Assembly (NCBI RefSeq): GCF_013388255.1
Contig: NZ_CP058215.1
Location: 930,001 to 994,000 of the forward strand
Origin: Methanolobus zinderi
Lineage (GTDB): Archaea > Halobacteriota > Methanosarcinia > Methanosarcinales > Methanosarcinaceae
Direction of reading: 5' to 3'
Length of the DNA: 64,000 bases
Of the stretch, positions 1 through 7,700 are shown piece after piece. The first letter of the stretch is position 1. Every line of letters starts with the position of its first letter. The translations under genes and the position numbers were made by a program. The notes under the pieces are model-generated. The model did not search any database. It was given only the letters and a program-made list of their open reading frames with translations, and was not told the DNA's origin.

Positions 1-1788
1 TATTATGCTGGTTACAGGTACGATTTCGATCTTGTCCCTGTAAGCCTCTTCTATCAGGACATCATCCTCGTTGGATTTAGGGATGATTACCTTCTTAATT
101 CCTGCCTGGGCGGCTGCCTCTATCTTGTAGGTTACACCACCGATAGGCAGGACATCTCCACGCACTGACAGTGAGCCTGTCATTGCGACCGACTGGTCAA
201 TGGGTATGCCTTCAAGTGCGGATATCACGGCTGTTGCAATGGATATCGACGCACTGTCACCTTCAACTCCCTCATAGGTTCCTATGAACTGTATGTGGAT
301 ATCGTGGTTGATCACGTTCTTTCCGGTGACGTTCTTGATCACAGCGGACACGTTCTGCACAGCTTCCTTTGCAATGTCCTTGAGCATACCGGTCGCAATA
401 ACACGGCCTTCGGAACTGGACTGGGAAGGTGTGACTTCCGCCATTATCGGCAGTACGATTCCAGAATCTCCGCCCATGACCGCAAGTCCGTTGACCCTTC
501 CTACTGCTCCTCCAAGTTTCTTGAAGAGCTGGTAGTCCTTCTTGCGTTCCAGGTAATTGTCAGCAAGCTGCTGTTCGATGGACCTTGCCATCTTCTTAGC
601 TGCAAGTACATGCTTGTCTGTGACGATCTTTACTTCCTCGGAGTGTGCAATATCTCCTGCTACTCTTACAAGACCTCCAAGGTCACGCAGTTTAAGGGTG
701 AGATGGCCTTTTCTTCCGGCTCTTCTCTGTGCCTCTCTGATAACCTCGTCAACAGCACTCTTAGCAAATGGAGGAATGTGTCCGTCTCTCATGACTTCCT
801 GTGCCACGAACCTGACAAGGCTCTTGCGGTTCTCAGGTGTGTCCTCCATGGATTCGCGCATGAAGAGCTCATAACCATATCCCTTGATACGGGATCTGAG
901 CGCAGGATGCATCTTTTCCATTGCATCCAGGTTTCCTGCTGCGACCATAATAAAGTCACAGGGAACAGGCTCGGTCTTTACAAGTGCTCCGGAACTCCTT
1001 TCGGACTGACCTGTGATCGGGTACTCTCTTTCCTGAAGTGCTGTCAGCAGGCTCTGCTGTGATTCCAGGCTGAGGGTGTTGATCTCGTCAATGAAGAGTA
1101 CACCTTTGTGTGATTTGTGGATGTCTCCACTCTCTACCCTGTCGTGTGCAGGAGTCTCAAGTCCTCCTGACTGGAACGGGTCGTGCCTTACATCACCAAG
1201 AAGTGCACCTGCGTGGGTTCCTGTGGCATCGATGAATGAAGCATGTTCTTTCTGGTAATTAGAAACAATCAACTTCGGGATCATCAGTTCTTCCTTTGGC
1301 ATGAACTGACGTGTCAGCAGCAATATCATGATAGCTGCAATGATACCCCACAGAAGCTGGCCCACATAGAATGAATATATTATGATACCGAACACCAGTA
1401 TCATCATAAGCATGTTTCGTGACTGGACCTTTTTCTGTGCTTCCATCTTATGGGCCATCACGATCTCTCTGCCCTTTCCGGCAGGAACTGACCTTATTTT
1501 CGGATTGTTATTATCTTCAGGATTGGGATAGGCGAGTATATCCTGCAGCTCCTCCTTTGGCAGGAGTTCTGCCATAGCCTTTGCTAGCAGTGACTTTCCC
1601 GTTCCGGGACTTCCTATCATCATTACATGTCTTCTCTGGCTGGCTGCTTTTTTTACAACCTCTACTGCATGCTCCTGTCCTATTATCTGATCTATCAGCA
1701 ATTTTGGGACATCAATGGAGTCAGTTGTATCAAAAGATTCGCCATAGAGTTCAATCTCTTCACCAGAAGTAGTTGTATCGTTCTCCAT
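1..1788 (-). CDS. lonB: Archaeal Lon protease (LonB), membrane-bound, C-terminus cut by window edge
   Basis: ATP-dependent protease that degrades misfolded and regulatory proteins at the cytoplasmic face of the membrane. 596 codons are visible and the frame runs off the left edge, so only a short C-terminal tail is missing. Seen in order: Walker A GSPGTGKS near residue 60; two hydrophobic segments (about residues 120-165), which are typical of archaeal LonB and anchor it in the membrane; Walker B TLFIDEIN; and the Lon protease domain with catalytic Ser512 in EGDSAS and Lys555 in GGVTYKIEA. The 43-residue Ser-Lys spacing is that of the Lon family. The start is the ATG at 1786-1788, followed by MENDTTTS. 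A TATA-like element lies just upstream. The gene is divergent from a small secreted-protein gene. Confidence 0.97.
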   Translation of the reverse strand, partial: MENDTTTSGEEIELYGESFDTTDSIDVPKLLIDQIIGQEHAVEVVKKAASQRRHVMMIGSPGTGKSLLAKAMAELLPKEELQDILAYPNPEDNNNPKIRSVPAGKGREIVMAHKMEAQKKVQSRNMLMMILVFGIIIYSFYVGQLLWGIIAAIMILLLTRQFMPKEELMIPKLIVSNYQKEHASFIDATGTHAGALLGDVRHDPFQSGGLETPAHDRVESGDIHKSHKGVLFIDEINTLSLESQQSLLTALQEREYPITGQSERSSGALVKTEPVPCDFIMVAAGNLDAMEKMHPALRSRIKGYGYELFMRESMEDTPENRKSLVRFVAQEVMRDGHIPPFAKSAVDEVIREAQRRAGRKGHLTLKLRDLGGLVRVAGDIAHSEEVKIVTDKHVLAAKKMARSIEQQLADNYLERKKDYQLFKKLGGAVGRVNGLAVMGGDSGIVLPIMAEVTPSQSSSEGRVIATGMLKDIAKEAVQNVSAVIKNVTGKNVINHDIHIQFIGTYEGVEGDSASISIATAVISALEGIPIDQSVAMTGSLSVRGDVLPIGGVTYKIEAAAQAGIKKVIIPKSNEDDVLIEEAYRDKIEIVPVTSII

Positions 1789-1822
1789 AGTCTACTCACA
1801 AAGTTTAGGTTTGTTCTCTGAG

Positions 1823-1840
1823 GTACGTACAAAATATATA
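1823..1840 (-). promoter_or_regulatory. Probable lonB promoter with 8-bp palindrome
   Basis: On the minus strand TATATATTTT (1831-1840) lies about 45 nt upstream of the lonB ATG, as expected for an archaeal TATA box with a short leader. A perfect palindrome GTACGTAC (1823-1830) sits directly downstream of it, where a repressor could block transcription. That role is inference. Confidence 0.45.
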
Positions 1841-1883
1841 CTTGACGGTTTTTAAGTAATTTGTAAATATCATTATATGAAGG

Positions 1884-1895
1884 TACCTGCAGGTA
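1884..1895. repeat. Perfect 12-bp palindrome TACCTGCAGGTA
   Basis: A perfect 12-bp dyad in the 178-bp divergent spacer between lonB and the secreted-protein gene. Its position suggests an operator, but no binding protein can be assigned. Confidence 0.4.
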
Positions 1896-1966
1896 AAAAC
1901 TAATAAATAATTAATGTAGTCACACTATAAGAACCTATTTATCATTGCGGAGGTATATCAGCTATC

Positions 1967-2416
1967 ATGAGACTGGCCCCATTGTTACTTTTCGCACTTA
2001 TCACTGTGCTCTTTTCATTATCCATGACAGGATATGCCGTTTCCAATGACGGACAGTATATCCATTTCAGGGAGATGTCCGTGGAATTTGCCGGAACGGA
2101 TGCAGAAGTGACTCTGTATTATGACCTCGACGTTTTCTCCCGCGTATATGTCCTGTTGCTTGGCAGCTATAATCTTGAGCCGACACTGGAAAACGTACTT
2201 TTTGATTTTGAGGACGTGGAAGTTGTAGAAATAGGGAACAATCGTGCAGTTCTTTATGTGGAAGACATTTCCCGACAGAACTCTGAATTCTATCTGCATG
2301 ATTCCCGTAATCTCGGGGCGACCGTTGATGTGCTGACACTCGTGTATCCTGACGGCTCTTCAAGGCGCGTACCCTATGCAACATCAACACCATACACATT
2401 TTACAGCAACGAATGA
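1967..2416 (+). CDS. Small secreted protein of unknown function
   Basis: A 149-residue protein with a clear N-terminal signal sequence (charged MR, hydrophobic LAPLLLFALITVLF, then a likely cleavage near GYAVS). The mature part is acidic and beta-rich with no recognised catalytic motif. GGAGGT stands 12 nt before the ATG, which supports the start. It is divergent from lonB and followed by the tRNA cluster. I do not recognise the family; it is probably an exported lineage-specific methanogen protein. Confidence 0.75.
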   Translation: MRLAPLLLFALITVLFSLSMTGYAVSNDGQYIHFREMSVEFAGTDAEVTLYYDLDVFSRVYVLLLGSYNLEPTLENVLFDFEDVEVVEIGNNRAVLYVEDISRQNSEFYLHDSRNLGATVDVLTLVYPDGSSRRVPYATSTPYTFYSNE

Positions 2417-2629
2417 ACAATGGAATGAACAAAAATTAGTATTATGTTTTCCATATATATTGTCGGTGAGCTTTCAGTATATAAGCAAATCAGGACAAAT
2501 TCCCTTTAACCCAAAAGCTTTATCAACAATAATGCATTATGAGGGATGCTGTTAAGCGCCTGATGCTTGCGGTAATGTCCTTTAATGGAACATGCAGTAT
2601 CGGTGTTTACAGGTATTCGCAATACAAAT

Positions 2630-2706
2630 GGGCTCGTGGTCTAGCTGGTTATGACGTCGCCTTGACATGGCGGAGGTCCGGAGTTCGACTCTCCGCGGGC
2701 CCACCA
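2630..2706 (+). tRNA. tRNA-Val (GAC)
   Basis: Seven-pair acceptor stem GGGCTCG/CGGGCCC with one G-U pair; anticodon stem TCGCC/GGCGG with loop TTGACAT, giving anticodon GAC; T-loop TTCGACT. Unlike the next two tRNAs, the 3' CCA is present in the DNA (2704-2706). Confidence 0.95.
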
Positions 2707-2775
2707 CAAATCCTCTTTTTGAGGATTCGATAAGTTTAAATGTAAAAGCAGCATTAAGGTGCTTCGGGTCAAAAA

Positions 2776-2848
2776 GCCCAGGTAGCTCAGTTGGGAGAGC
2801 GCTGCCCTGAAGAGGCAGTTGTCCCCGGTTCAAGTCCGGGTCTGGGCA
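2776..2848 (+). tRNA. tRNA-Phe (GAA)
   Basis: Acceptor GCCCAGG/TCTGGGC, anticodon stem CTGCC/GGCAG with loop CTGAAGA (anticodon GAA), T-arm CCCGG-TTCAAGT-CCGGG. The discriminator A is followed by CCT, so CCA must be added after transcription. Confidence 0.95.
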
Positions 2849-2861
2849 CCTGATGCAAAAT

Positions 2862-2933
2862 ACACCAGTAGTGTAGCGGTTATCACCGGGCGTTGCCAAC
2901 GCTCGAACCCGGGTTCGAATCCCGGCTGGTGTA
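2862..2933 (+). tRNA. tRNA-Gly (GCC)
   Basis: Acceptor ACACCAG/CTGGTGT, anticodon stem GGGCG/CGCTC with loop TTGCCAA (anticodon GCC), and T-loop TTCGAAT. CCA is not encoded. It starts only 13 nt after tRNA-Phe, so the two are probably on one transcript. A first A1-U72 pair instead of G1-C72 is slightly unusual. Confidence 0.93.
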
Positions 2934-3006
2934 CTGTCAATTTTTTTATACACTTGCTTTATTACTAAGTTTACTACTAAGTGTTTTTCCCATCTCTGGA
3001 TATTTC

Positions 3007-3426
3007 TTAACCTTCTTCATATGGCTCTAGGAAAGCTTCCAGGTCGAAAACAAAATCTCCTTTTTGTTTGGTGCTTTCCAGTTCCGTTATAAGGGCAGTG
3101 AGGATCTCCTTTGCCAGATTACTGATCCTTTCGCGATTCCTGTCATTGTAGTTTGGATCATGTTCTTCATTATCCTTTTTTAAAGGACCTATCATGAATT
3201 TGGAATCTTTCTTGCTGCGGATCTTGGCAGCCACGGGATTAGGATCGGATTTTTGTTTAAATGAGGTCATCCATAACACCATGGATTTTGGTCCTGTCTC
3301 TCCATGGAATTCTCCATACTGGCAGACTATGGCGACCCTGTCAGTAACTTCATTGGGTGTGATTCTAAATGAAGTGATTAACTCTGCATTCATGTATCTT
3401 TTGTCATTTATCTTTATCCAGACCAT
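3007..3426 (-). CDS. Hypothetical protein
   Basis: A 139-residue soluble protein. The N-terminal half is beta-like and holds MVLWMTSF near residue 50. A charged linker rich in K, D and N follows (about residues 70-95), and then an amphipathic helix, ISNLAKEILTALITELE. It has no membrane segment and no motif I recognise. The ATG at 3426 has GAGG 7 nt upstream. It lies 56 bp downstream of the NucS-like gene on the same strand and may be co-transcribed with it. Function unknown. Confidence 0.65.
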   Translation of the reverse strand: MVWIKINDKRYMNAELITSFRITPNEVTDRVAIVCQYGEFHGETGPKSMVLWMTSFKQKSDPNPVAAKIRSKKDSKFMIGPLKKDNEEHDPNYNDRNRERISNLAKEILTALITELESTKQKGDFVFDLEAFLEPYEEG

Positions 3427-3482
3427 GGGCTGCCCTCTTATTTATCTACATTTAAGTTTTTTCCGGTCTACGTAAATAAGAA

Positions 3483-4031
3483 TTATGCCCTCTTTTCAAG
3501 GCTGAGCGTATAGACCTCCACGCCTGCACCTATGCATGCGTTCAGTCTGCTTTCCGATATCTTCGCACACACGATTCCGAGCCTGATCCGGTCTCTGGGT
3601 ATTCCGTATTTTTCTGCGTAGGTGATGAATCTCTGCACCTGTCCGATGGCATTATCCCTGGCTTCTATCTCTATTTCTATCAGGAGGTGTTCATCGTTTT
3701 TACTCCTGAAGACAGCATCTATTCTGCCACCACTTATCTCCACTTCGGTATCAATGAACTTCAGGCCTTCTTCGATAAGTTCCGGGAAAGTGGATATCAT
3801 GTGTGAGATGTCCTCTTCGGATATGGATTCCTGATCGGTTACGTGGCTTACATCGTCAGCCCCTATCATTGTTTCAAGATGGGATGTGATGTCGATCTTC
3901 TTCTTGTTGATCTCATGTGGGTACACATTTCTGGGTTTATCATCCTCTATCTGTATGAGTATCCCTATCTTGCTGACATTCTTATTGCGGGAGATTGGAA
4001 GGGCACCGCCGCCTTTGCTGACAACTCCCAC
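3483..4031 (-). CDS. NucS/DUF91-like PD-(D/E)XK endonuclease
   Basis: A 182-residue protein whose C-terminal half resembles the nuclease domain of NucS/EndoMS (mismatch or branched-DNA endonuclease). It has FPELIEEGLKF, then GGRIDAVF (metal-binding Asp), LLIEIEIE (Glu of the core, but E where the family usually has K), then IGQVQRFITYAEKYG. The N-terminal part, with SKGGGALPIS, differs from the DNA-binding domain of classical NucS. The only ordinary start is GTG at 4031, with no clear ribosome binding site, and it overlaps the trkH reading frame by 50 bp. The frame upstream (ELTESIRLISRKNAV) looks protein-like, so the true start is uncertain. Activity is inferred and the Lys-to-Glu change could weaken it. 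Confidence 0.65.
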   Translation of the reverse strand: MGVVSKGGGALPISRNKNVSKIGILIQIEDDKPRNVYPHEINKKKIDITSHLETMIGADDVSHVTDQESISEEDISHMISTFPELIEEGLKFIDTEVEISGGRIDAVFRSKNDEHLLIEIEIEARDNAIGQVQRFITYAEKYGIPRDRIRLGIVCAKISESRLNACIGAGVEVYTLSLEKRA

Positions 4032-5499
4032 TGCATTCTTTCTGCTGATCAGGCGTATGGACTCTGTCAGTTCTTCTTTTTATCCAGGTTCGTGGCATTA
4101 CTAATATCAAAAGTGGTATTATTTCTATTCTTCCAAGTAGCATATCCGCACAGAGTACCATCTTCAGGACATCAGGCATATCTGGACCGGTAACTCCTGC
4201 GGAAAGGCCAACAGTTCCCAGTGCACTTGAAACCTCGAATATGGAATCTGCTGAATTCACTCCGTAAAACATGAATACATAGGCTGAGAATACCAGAATA
4301 CTTATGTAGAGAACACTAAAAACGACAATATTGTTTATCTCCTCTTTCTTTATTCTGTCATTGTCCAGTTTGAGGGGAGTTATCACTTCCACAGGAAGGA
4401 ATACTCTCATGAATACTATCTTGATCAGTTTTGCAAGCACCAGGAGTCTCAGTATTTTAATGCCACCTGCAGTTGAACCGGTACTTCCTCCAATCCACAT
4501 CAGAACAGATATGACCCACTTGGAAGCATCCGAATAAATTGATACGTCAACTGTTGAAAAACCTGATGTCGATACGGCTGATATTGCCAGGAAAAGAATA
4601 TCCTCCGAATTGCTGTCAAAGCCCTCGCTTCTGATCGTTGTGAACAGCAACACGGCAAATCCTATGATGCAGATAAGAACGAGCCATTGCAATTCACTGC
4701 TTTTGAGCATTCTGGAAGGTTTTCTCCCTGACTTGATATATAATCCAAAGCTGACAGCTCCAAGAAAAGATGCAAGACTGATGCTGAAAAGTATCAGTGG
4801 ATTGTCAAAAGCGCCTATACTGGCCGATCTGGTGGAAAATCCTCCTGTAGATACGCTGCTCAGGGCATGACATACGGAATCGAACAATGACATACCGCTT
4901 ATAAGCAGCAGAATGATGGCAACGAGAGTTAGCAAAATATACAATGTTCCCAGCAGTCTTGTTGTCTTGAGCACGTTCGGGAACAACTTGATCTGCGAAT
5001 ATTGTGTCTTATATATCCTGAATGCAGCTGTTCCCGGATGGATTAGGACTGCAACTACGATTATGATTATACCGATTCCACCTATCCATTGTGCCCATGA
5101 TCGCGCAAAAAGGAACACCATGCTTGAATCCGCAGGCGCAACACTCAGCCCGGTCGTTGTAACCGCAGACACGCTCTCAAAGAAGGCATCAATATATGAC
5201 ATATTATTGGTTACAGCCATTGGGAAGGCACTTATAAAAGCAGATATGGGGAACACCAGAGCAGAAATAATTACAGCGTCCTTAACTTCCAGATCATATT
5301 CCGGTATCAATCTGTAAATTGCAAAACCAGCTGCAAATGTAAGTACTGAGGTCAGGCCATAGATTATCGCTGCGTAGTTGTCCTGAAGCAGGATCGCTGC
5401 CATGGAAGGCACTATTAGTACAAGTGAGAACGCGATCAGAAAATAACCAATATACTTTAGCACAGCAGCCGGACTTACAGGGGATACCAGTTCGTACAC
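3982..5499 (-). CDS. trkH: TrkH-type potassium uptake channel subunit
   Basis: Membrane pore of the Trk/Ktr potassium uptake system, normally gated by a cytoplasmic TrkA subunit, which is not seen nearby. All four selectivity-filter P-loops are present, each with the conserved Gly: AVTTTGLS, SVSTGGFS, AVSTSGFS and ALGTVGLS. Multiple TM helices run from residue 15 to about 465. The protein reads normally up to PRTWIK and then continues into about 27 unusual residues that overlap the next gene. One extra A in the A5 run at 4077-4081 would instead end the protein at TGA 4067-4069 as WIKKKN, without overlap. The GTG at 5499 has no obvious ribosome binding site. Confidence 0.9.
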   Translation of the reverse strand: MYELVSPVSPAAVLKYIGYFLIAFSLVLIVPSMAAILLQDNYAAIIYGLTSVLTFAAGFAIYRLIPEYDLEVKDAVIISALVFPISAFISAFPMAVTNNMSYIDAFFESVSAVTTTGLSVAPADSSMVFLFARSWAQWIGGIGIIIIVVAVLIHPGTAAFRIYKTQYSQIKLFPNVLKTTRLLGTLYILLTLVAIILLLISGMSLFDSVCHALSSVSTGGFSTRSASIGAFDNPLILFSISLASFLGAVSFGLYIKSGRKPSRMLKSSELQWLVLICIIGFAVLLFTTIRSEGFDSNSEDILFLAISAVSTSGFSTVDVSIYSDASKWVISVLMWIGGSTGSTAGGIKILRLLVLAKLIKIVFMRVFLPVEVITPLKLDNDRIKKEEINNIVVFSVLYISILVFSAYVFMFYGVNSADSIFEVSSALGTVGLSAGVTGPDMPDVLKMVLCADMLLGRIEIIPLLILVMPRTWIKRRTDRVHTPDQQKECSGSCQQRRRCPSNLPQ

Positions 5500-5676
5500 A
5501 ACTATATTTATGGAGTGTAATGTTAAACAGTTTACTGATGGAAACCTGCTTCAGTGTTTTTATGAGATAAAAATGCATTAATATCTGATGTCGCATAATA
5601 CTTAACCGGCTATTCTGCCTGTTGGAATCATCTTATATTTATATTCAAGAGAACTGCAAAAAGAAGAGGGGTCATT

Positions 5677-7353
5677 ATGGATGAACTTGAAGGATTTACC
5701 CGGCGAGAGAAGATCGCTTACTTCTCAATGGAGATCGGGCTGAAAAATGAAATTTCAACTTACAGCGGTGGTCTGGGAATACTTGCCGGGGACGTTATCA
5801 GAGCCAGCTGCGACCTGAGTATACCTCTGGTCGGTGTAACCCTGGTGAGCAAAAAAGGCTATTTTTCTCAACAACTGGATGAAAAAGGCAGACAGTCTGA
5901 ATCTGAAAAGAACTGGTCTCCGGCAGATCACATGACATTGATGCCTGAAGAGGTGGTTGTTCGTATTCAGAATCGTGATGTCAGGATCAAGGCTTGGCTC
6001 TATGAGCACAGGAGCCTTACCGAAGAGCGGATACCCGTCATTCTGCTTGATACTGATGTTGAAGGTAACTCTCCTGAAGATCGTAAGATAACAGATTATC
6101 TTTACGGAGGTGACAGCAGATACAGGCTGAAACAGGAGATCGTACTTGGTATAGGCGGAGTGAGAATGCTTGACAGACTGGGCTTTCGTATAAGCAAGTA
6201 CCATATGAATGAAGGACATTCAAGCCTTCTGACGCTTGAGCTGTTACGCAGAAATGAAATGGATTCCGGCAGAGTGAAGGATCTCTGTGTTTTCACCACA
6301 CATACACCTGTTGCAAGCGGCCATGACAGATTCCCCTATGAACTGGTGAGAGAAGTAATTGAGGACGAAAAGCAGATCGAGGCTCTCAAAAAATACGGGG
6401 GTGAGGATGAGCTGAATATGACCGTCCTGGCTCTGAATCTGTCCGACTATATTAACGGGGTGGCAAAAAGGCACCGTGAGATCTCGGAAAAGATGTTTCC
6501 CGGCTATAAGTTCAAATCGATTACCAATGGTGTACATTCCTATACCTGGGTGTGTCCCCAGTTCAGGGAACTTTACGACAGGCATATTCCCGGCTGGGCA
6601 AACGAGCCGGAACTTCTGGTCAGGGTGAAGAACGTACCAAACGATGAGATATGGCAGGCTCATAAAGATGCAAAAAAAGAGCTTATAGACCTTGTCAACA
6701 GGAAAACCGGAGTCCATATGGACTATGATACCCTTACCATCGGTTTTGCAAGGCGGATGACCGAATACAAAAGACCTGCCTTTATCTTCTCAGATCTTGA
6801 AAGGCTCAGAAGGGTCAACAGAGCGGGCAGGATACAGCTTATATTTGCGGGTAAGGCACATCCTGCTGATATAAGGGGAAAACAGATAATTGAAGAGCTG
6901 TTTGCCCATATGGAAAACCTGAGTGATACGATAAAGATCGCTTTCCTGGAAGATTATGATATGGGTCTTGCACTGAAACTGGTCTCAGGGGTGGATGTAT
7001 GGCTGAACACTCCCAAAAGACCCTTCGAAGCTTCAGGTACAAGTGGTATGAAAGCAGCCCATAACGCCGTTGTAAACTTCAGTGTACCTGACGGCTGGTG
7101 GATAGAGGGATGTGTTCCGGGAGTTACGGGTTACTCTATCGGAGCAGGAATAGATGCCGACAGGCCTCCTGAAGAGATAGAAGAGATCGAACGTGATGAT
7201 CTCTACAATAAGCTTGAGTATATCATAGTGCCGAAGTACTATAAAAGAAGAGACGAGTGGGTGAGTATCATGAAGAATTCCGTTGAGCTGATAGCTTATT
7301 ATTTCAATTGTCACAGAATGATGCGAAGGTATGTTACAGAGGCATATCTGTAG
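5677..7353 (+). CDS. glgP: Alpha-glucan (glycogen/maltodextrin) phosphorylase, GT35
   Basis: Releases glucose 1-phosphate from alpha-1,4-glucans using pyridoxal phosphate. Seen: N-terminal YFSMEIGL and STYSGGLGILAGD (glucan-binding start of the short archaeal/bacterial type), the VPSGHDRF-like segment TPVASGHDRF, KRMTEYKRP-like RRMTEYKRPAF, and the PLP-lysine region EASGTSGMKAAHNAV near residue 455, followed by DGWWIEG. At 558 residues it is shorter than classic 700-850-residue phosphorylases but fits the compact subfamily. A purine-rich ribosome binding site (GAGGGG) precedes the ATG. It is divergent from trkH and stands apart from the main glycogen operon at 17-28 kb, whose polymer it probably degrades. 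Confidence 0.92.
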   Translation: MDELEGFTRREKIAYFSMEIGLKNEISTYSGGLGILAGDVIRASCDLSIPLVGVTLVSKKGYFSQQLDEKGRQSESEKNWSPADHMTLMPEEVVVRIQNRDVRIKAWLYEHRSLTEERIPVILLDTDVEGNSPEDRKITDYLYGGDSRYRLKQEIVLGIGGVRMLDRLGFRISKYHMNEGHSSLLTLELLRRNEMDSGRVKDLCVFTTHTPVASGHDRFPYELVREVIEDEKQIEALKKYGGEDELNMTVLALNLSDYINGVAKRHREISEKMFPGYKFKSITNGVHSYTWVCPQFRELYDRHIPGWANEPELLVRVKNVPNDEIWQAHKDAKKELIDLVNRKTGVHMDYDTLTIGFARRMTEYKRPAFIFSDLERLRRVNRAGRIQLIFAGKAHPADIRGKQIIEELFAHMENLSDTIKIAFLEDYDMGLALKLVSGVDVWLNTPKRPFEASGTSGMKAAHNAVVNFSVPDGWWIEGCVPGVTGYSIGAGIDADRPPEEIEEIERDDLYNKLEYIIVPKYYKRRDEWVSIMKNSVELIAYYFNCHRMMRRYVTEAYL

Positions 7354-7700
7354 GTCTGGACGTTATATGTAAAAACATTTTGAATAATGAAGAAAAATGG
7401 CATTTTTCACGAACGAAAAATGCCACATCCTTAAATCCACTCCCTTTAAGGACCCTCATACTCCACTTGTCAGGACGCATATCCTTCCCCGATGCGGTCC
7501 TGTCTGCACTTTAATTTTTGGCACTTATTTTATTTAAATAACCCCATCTTTTATTTCTGTGGTGTTTTTAATTTAGCAATGGCATTTAATTTAATATCAT
7601 GTTTGAATTTTAAAACACAAAACAATCACTTGATAATATATAATTCAATTAATTTATCCGTGAGAGTTTGCCGGAAACTTCAACCGAAAAAATGTCTTTT
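7354..7700. other. Intergenic, AT-rich, holds one strong stem-loop
   Basis: Convergent spacer between the phosphorylase and the Tes-like gene. Apart from the hairpin at 7398-7425 it is AT-rich with T runs in both directions. No convincing gene is seen. Confidence 0.6.
7398..7425 (+). terminator. Perfect 11-bp stem-loop after glgP
   Basis: TGGCATTTTTC and GAAAAATGCCA form a perfect 11-bp stem around the loop ACGAAC, 45 nt after the glgP stop. It may terminate or protect the glgP transcript. Archaeal termination relies more on T runs, so the exact role is inferred. Confidence 0.5.

Noticed and set aside
284-1772. Several plus-strand frames up to 255 codons
   Set aside because: They lie opposite lonB, whose motifs and frame are unambiguous; the plus-strand products have no family features.
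2539-2953. Frames of 64 and 123 codons over the tRNA cluster
   Set aside because: The DNA folds into three good tRNAs; the translated frames are by-products.
5294-5596. 100-codon frame at the start of trkH
   Set aside because: Out-of-frame overlap with the trkH N-terminus and promoter; no protein-like features.
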